Shown here: positions 60,955-64,000 of the stretch, piece after piece
Layout: each line of letters opens with the position of its first letter
How positions within the stretch are numbered: the stretch's first letter is position 1
Assembly (NCBI RefSeq): GCF_030294945.1
Contig: NZ_AP018448.1
Coordinates: 868,001 to 932,000, forward strand
Length of the DNA: 64,000 nucleotides
Direction: 5' to 3'
From: Streptomyces graminofaciens
GTDB taxonomy: Bacteria; Actinomycetota; Actinomycetes; Streptomycetales; Streptomycetaceae
The notes under the pieces: generated by a model
What the model was told of the DNA's origin: nothing
Databases searched by the model: none
Seen by the model: only the letters and a program-made list of their open reading frames with translations
Program-made: the position numbers and the translations under genes

Positions 60955-61989
60955 GTGCCATCGCGCTCTGCCGTCCCGGACGGAAAGCGGCCGACGCTCA
61001 GCGACCTAGCGGCGCGGGCAGGTGTCTCCGTGCCGCTTGCTTCCATGGTCATGCGCGGCGCCAAGGGGCCCAGCGCGGCAAGTCGCGAGCGGGTGCTGCG
61101 GGCCGCGCAGGAAATCGGCTACCGGCCGGACAGCAGGGCCCGCCTCCTGCGCAGCAGCCGCTCGCACCTGGTGGGAGTGCAGTTCGACCTGCGACAGCCC
61201 TTCCACGCCGACATGGTTGAGGCGCTCTACGCCGCGGCGGGGGCGGCCGGCTATCAGATCGCGCTCAGCGTCGTCGCCGCGAGCCGCAGCGAACAGGAGG
61301 CGGTGGAGACGCTGCTCGCCGACCGCTGCGAGGCGTTGATCCTGCTCAGCCCCCATGCCCCGGCGGCCCGGTTGGCGGAACTCGCGGCACAGCTGCCCGT
61401 CGTCTCCGTGGCCCGCCGGCTGCGTCCGCTCGCCGAGAGCGTCGACGTCGTCCGCGCGGCCGACGACGAGGGCGCCCGCCAGGCGGTCGACCACCTCGTG
61501 GCACTGGGCCACCGCGACATCGTCCACATCGACGGGGGCAGGGCGCCGGGCGCGGCCGACCGGCGCCGCGGCTACAAGTCGGCCATGAAGCACCACGGCC
61601 TTACCAACCACGTCCGCCTCGTGCCGGGCGGGCTGACCGAGGACCACGGCGCCGCAGCCGCCCGGACACTCCTCACCGACTCCTCCCGCCCCACCGCCGT
61701 CCTCGCCTTCAACGATCACTGCGCCATCGGCGTCCTCGACACCTTCCTGCGCGCACAGATCCCGGTGCCCGACGAGATCTCGGTCGTCGGCTTCGACGAC
61801 AGCCACCTCGCCCGCCTCGCCCACGTCCAACTCACCACGGTCGGACAAGAAGCCCGCCAGCTGGCGCGCCGGGCCGTGAGCCGGGTCGTCGCCCGGCTGG
61901 AGGGCGGGGCAACGGACGACGAACGAGAAGTCGTCGTCACACCACACCTCGTCATACGAAGCACCACGAGGGCACCTTGCCGCTCCTGA
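60955..61989 (+). CDS. LacI family repressor of the second sugar cluster
   Basis: The 344-residue regulator has the HTH TLSDLAARAGVSVPLASMVM and the hinge AASRERVLRAAQEIGYRPDS, then the sugar-binding domain (HLVGVQFDLRQPFHADMVEA, VLAFNDHCAIGVLDTFL, ISVVGFDDSHLARLAHVQL). GTG 60955 follows GGAAGG at eight bases. It is divergent from the isomerase/binding protein/dehydrogenase genes across two twin operators. Its last 23 or so codons lie inside the 129-bp inverted duplication. Confidence 0.88.
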   Translation: MPSRSAVPDGKRPTLSDLAARAGVSVPLASMVMRGAKGPSAASRERVLRAAQEIGYRPDSRARLLRSSRSHLVGVQFDLRQPFHADMVEALYAAAGAAGYQIALSVVAASRSEQEAVETLLADRCEALILLSPHAPAARLAELAAQLPVVSVARRLRPLAESVDVVRAADDEGARQAVDHLVALGHRDIVHIDGGRAPGAADRRRGYKSAMKHHGLTNHVRLVPGGLTEDHGAAAARTLLTDSSRPTAVLAFNDHCAIGVLDTFLRAQIPVPDEISVVGFDDSHLARLAHVQLTTVGQEARQLARRAVSRVVARLEGGATDDEREVVVTPHLVIRSTTRAPCRS

Positions 61990-62044
61990 CCCGCGCTGCT
62001 CCAGTCCCGGCTCGTTCTGGTCGAAGTTCCACCACGACACCATG
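61916..62044. repeat. 129-bp inverted duplication, right copy
   Basis: This is the reverse complement of 56473-56601 with about three mismatches. It contains the native 3' end of lacI and about 55 bp past its stop, so this side is the probable source copy. Confidence 0.85.
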
Positions 62045-62331
62045 GTGCGCTGGATGCGGTACGGCGTGGTGGTGGAGGAACTCGCGGTCGAGGTCATGGC
62101 GCAACCGCCACACGACCAGGCCCGGCAGGAGGTGGCGGCGCTCGTAGAGGTCGCGCGGATGGATCCGCGCGCCGGGCCCGATGTCCGCGGGCCCCGGCTC
62201 CGTGCAGGAGATCCGGGAGGCGTTCGGACGGCAGTGCCGGATCCAGTACGTACCGCACCCCGGAGCGGTCGAAATCCGGGGCATCGGGTGGGCGGGCTGA
62301 TCAACTCGGCACGTGAGGACCGGGGACTCGG
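62045..62331. other. Stretch with unassigned protein-like frame on the minus strand
   Basis: A minus-strand frame reads ADIGPGARIHPRDLYERRHL then LPGLVVWRLRHDLDREFLHH, which has natural-looking composition, but it runs on from an out-of-frame gene upstream and ends inside lacI. Not recognised; probably decayed. Confidence 0.3.
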
Positions 62332-62656
62332 TCAGCGGTGGCGGAGTTCCCCGGACCAGTTCCGAAGCTGCTCTTCCAGGACAAGGTTGTCGCCGCGGGC
62401 CACGGTCTGGAGTTGGGCGCACGCACACGGTCGCTTCGGCGAGGAGGCCGGCCAGGCTGCCCAGGACGGGGAAGGCGTCGCGGACGTGGGCGGCGGTGTC
62501 CGGTTGCAGCAGTGAGTACGTGTAGAGCGTGGCGGCGCCGAACCCCTCTGGAGCTCGCCCCCAGCCCTCCCCGCCCAGAAGCCGCAGGGGTGAGGTGACG
62601 CTATCCCAGTGCAGGTCGGAGTGCGCCGCCTGAGTGAAGCGGAGTCCGGCGATCAT
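62332..62656 (-). pseudogene. Unrecognised protein with a 4-base duplication frameshift
   Basis: The frame reads SPLRLLGGEGWGRAPEGFGA then ATLYTYSLLQPDTAAHVRDA and FPVLGSLAGLLAEATVC. A duplicated GTGC near 62425 then shifts it; the continuation in the next frame is AQLQTVARGDNLVLEEQLRN WSGELRHR with a stop at 62332. It appears to be the C-terminal half of a helical protein. The family is unknown to me. Confidence 0.45.
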
Positions 62657-62717
62657 GTCATCGAGCCGGGCGTGAACACGCGTTCCCGCCTGGCTCGACG
62701 ACCGCTTTGTTGTAGTT

Positions 62718-63866
62718 ATGATTCATTTTGTGCCTACTTTGAGGCGACAGCGGCGCCGTCGTCCGCACGGTGGCCGATGGGACGGTGGCCGATGGGACGC
62801 TGTCCGGCTGTCACCGGTGATCCTCACCATCCTCATCAGCGCGCTGGCGTTCGCGACACCGAGGGACATCGCCATCAGCCGCCTCCTGCCTGCAGCGCCG
62901 GCTCTGGCCGCCTCGATGTGGCCCGTGCTCCCCACGATCCTCCTGGGCGCGTTCTGCGCGCTGGTCATGCTCGGCCTGAGTCTCGTCTACACCGACCTGG
63001 GGACTCCCTACACGGCGGGTGCGATCGCCGCCGTCACCCTGGCGGCCGCCTACGCGAGCCACGTCCGGCTCCGGCGGGAGGAGGCCCTCCTGCAGATCCG
63101 ACTCGTGGCCGACACGGCCCAGCAGGTCCTGTTGCGACCGTTGCCGAGCCGCCTTGGGGGCATCGAGATCGAGTCGCTGTACGTCGCGGCCCAGGCCCAG
63201 GCGCGGATCGGCGGCGATTTCTACGAGGCGGCCGAGACGCCTCACGGCGTCCGGCTGCTCCTGGGAGACGTACGAGGCAAGGGCCTCTCCGCGGTGGGGG
63301 CGGCCTCGGCGCTGATCAGCTGCTTCCGAGAGGCCGCGTACGACGAACCCGACCTGACGGGCGTCATCCAGCGCCTGGAGATCAGCATCGGCCGCCACAG
63401 CGCCGCCTATCCCTCGCAGGACCTCCCGGAGCGATTCGCCACCGCTCTGCTCGCCGAGATCCCCCGCGGCGGCGGCCACGTCAGGCTTCTCAACTGCGGA
63501 CACCCCCCGCCGCTGCTCGTGTGCCAAGGGGAGATGCGCGTCCTGGAGCCCAGCGAACCCTCGCCGCCTCTCAACCTCGCGGCCCTCGTCGAAGACCACT
63601 ACCACACCGACACCGTGCGCTTCGCCCCGGGCGACCAGCTCCTGCTCTACACCGACGGCGTGACGGAGACCCGGGACCACACGGGCGAGTTCTTCCCGCT
63701 GCAGGAGTGGATGCGACACCAGAAGCCGATGTCACCCCACAGACTGCTCGACCGACTTCACCAGGACCTGCTCCGCTTCAGCGGCGGAAGGCTGGACGAC
63801 GACATCGCGGCCCTCGCCGTGCGGTACCCGAAGTCCCGCCCCCTTGAGGCGAGCAGCGGGCCCTGA
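62718..63866 (+). CDS. Membrane-anchored SpoIIE-type PP2C serine/threonine phosphatase
   Basis: The 382-residue protein has three hydrophobic segments (about residues 32-48, 62-82 and 93-110), a short linker helix and a PP2C/SpoIIE domain. Metal-binding Asp residues are in RIGGDFYEA, LLGDVRGKGLSAVGAASALI and LLYTDGVTETRD, with DDDIAALAVRY at the end. Such phosphatases dephosphorylate anti-anti-sigma (STAS) proteins in partner-switch circuits, common in Streptomyces. No STAS or kinase gene is adjacent. A GGTGGCCGATGGGAC direct duplication encodes GGRWDGGRWD near the start. Confidence 0.87.
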   Translation: MIHFVPTLRRQRRRRPHGGRWDGGRWDAVRLSPVILTILISALAFATPRDIAISRLLPAAPALAASMWPVLPTILLGAFCALVMLGLSLVYTDLGTPYTAGAIAAVTLAAAYASHVRLRREEALLQIRLVADTAQQVLLRPLPSRLGGIEIESLYVAAQAQARIGGDFYEAAETPHGVRLLLGDVRGKGLSAVGAASALISCFREAAYDEPDLTGVIQRLEISIGRHSAAYPSQDLPERFATALLAEIPRGGGHVRLLNCGHPPPLLVCQGEMRVLEPSEPSPPLNLAALVEDHYHTDTVRFAPGDQLLLYTDGVTETRDHTGEFFPLQEWMRHQKPMSPHRLLDRLHQDLLRFSGGRLDDDIAALAVRYPKSRPLEASSGP

Positions 63867-64000
63867 CCTCACCCGACCCGCAGGACCCTCGCCGTCAGTG
63901 AGAACCCCGTCGGTAATCAGCCGATTCGGCATGGAACGAGCCGCGCAGCGCGTCTCGTCGGCACTACTCGCGCCAAGAACGGCTTTGATCAGCGCCCGCT
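63867..64000. other. Right end of window, no gene seen
   Basis: The last 134 bases hold no open frame with a start that could be supported. Confidence 0.4.

Overview
The window is about 64 kb of very GC-rich DNA. Frequent GTG and TTG starts, the actinobacterial initiator tRNA, a mycothiol-type DinB/MDMPI protein, urtABCDE, ECF sigma and TetR genes and CUT1 importers without their own ATPase all point to a Streptomyces chromosome. The many insertion-sequence scars, truncated genes and frameshifts suggest an accessory or chromosome-arm region.

Region by region. 0-4 kb: an ECF sigma factor, its membrane-anchored partner and an S8 protease form one operon. 4-9 kb: a HelD-like gene lacking its ATPase core, a TetR gene, a broken regulator next to a SLOG-type nucleotide-binding gene, and several tiny genes. 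9.5-14.7 kb: a cluster of hairpins, two DNA ligase fragments, TauE/SafE, GNAT, and a DHA2 exporter with a divergent TetR. 14.65-16.74 kb: a composite transposon made of two apparently identical IS5-family copies in inverted orientation. 17-19.4 kb: an endonuclease/exonuclease/phosphatase-family protein and a Fur-like regulator. 19.5-26.3 kb: the urtABCDE urea/amide importer with a GlnR-like box, a MarR gene and a binding protein that lacks a signal peptide. 26.5-35.7 kb: a patchwork of a tsaD-like pseudogene, a second S8 protease with a P-domain, a divergent proA, an IS630 wreck, and two genes truncated head to head.

36-51.3 kb is the best preserved and most coherent block. A LacI-controlled cluster encodes a secreted beta-helix protein, a GH51 enzyme, a GH43/117-like enzyme, a CUT1 sugar importer, an SDR dehydrogenase, a lactonase, an enolase-superfamily acid dehydratase, a 2-keto-3-deoxy sugar acid kinase and a KDPG-type aldolase. 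Read together it is a complete oxidative (De Ley-Doudoroff-like) route from a furanoside polymer to pyruvate and glyceraldehyde 3-phosphate.

51.4-56.4 kb is a mobile-element graveyard around an initiator tRNA-Met gene. It includes ten 7-bp tandem repeats and remnants of Tn3, DDE_Tnp_4, helicase-associated and zinc-motif genes. 56.5-62 kb is a second sugar or cyclitol catabolic set (epimerase, Gfo/Idh/MocA, binding lipoprotein, broken TIM-barrel isomerase, LacI) bracketed by a 129-bp inverted duplication. The window ends with a SpoIIE-type PP2C phosphatase.

Several genes are broken by single-base indels in or next to short homopolymers and three by TGA where tryptophan is expected, so some breaks may be assembly errors. 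All calls come from reading the sequence by eye; no database search was run.
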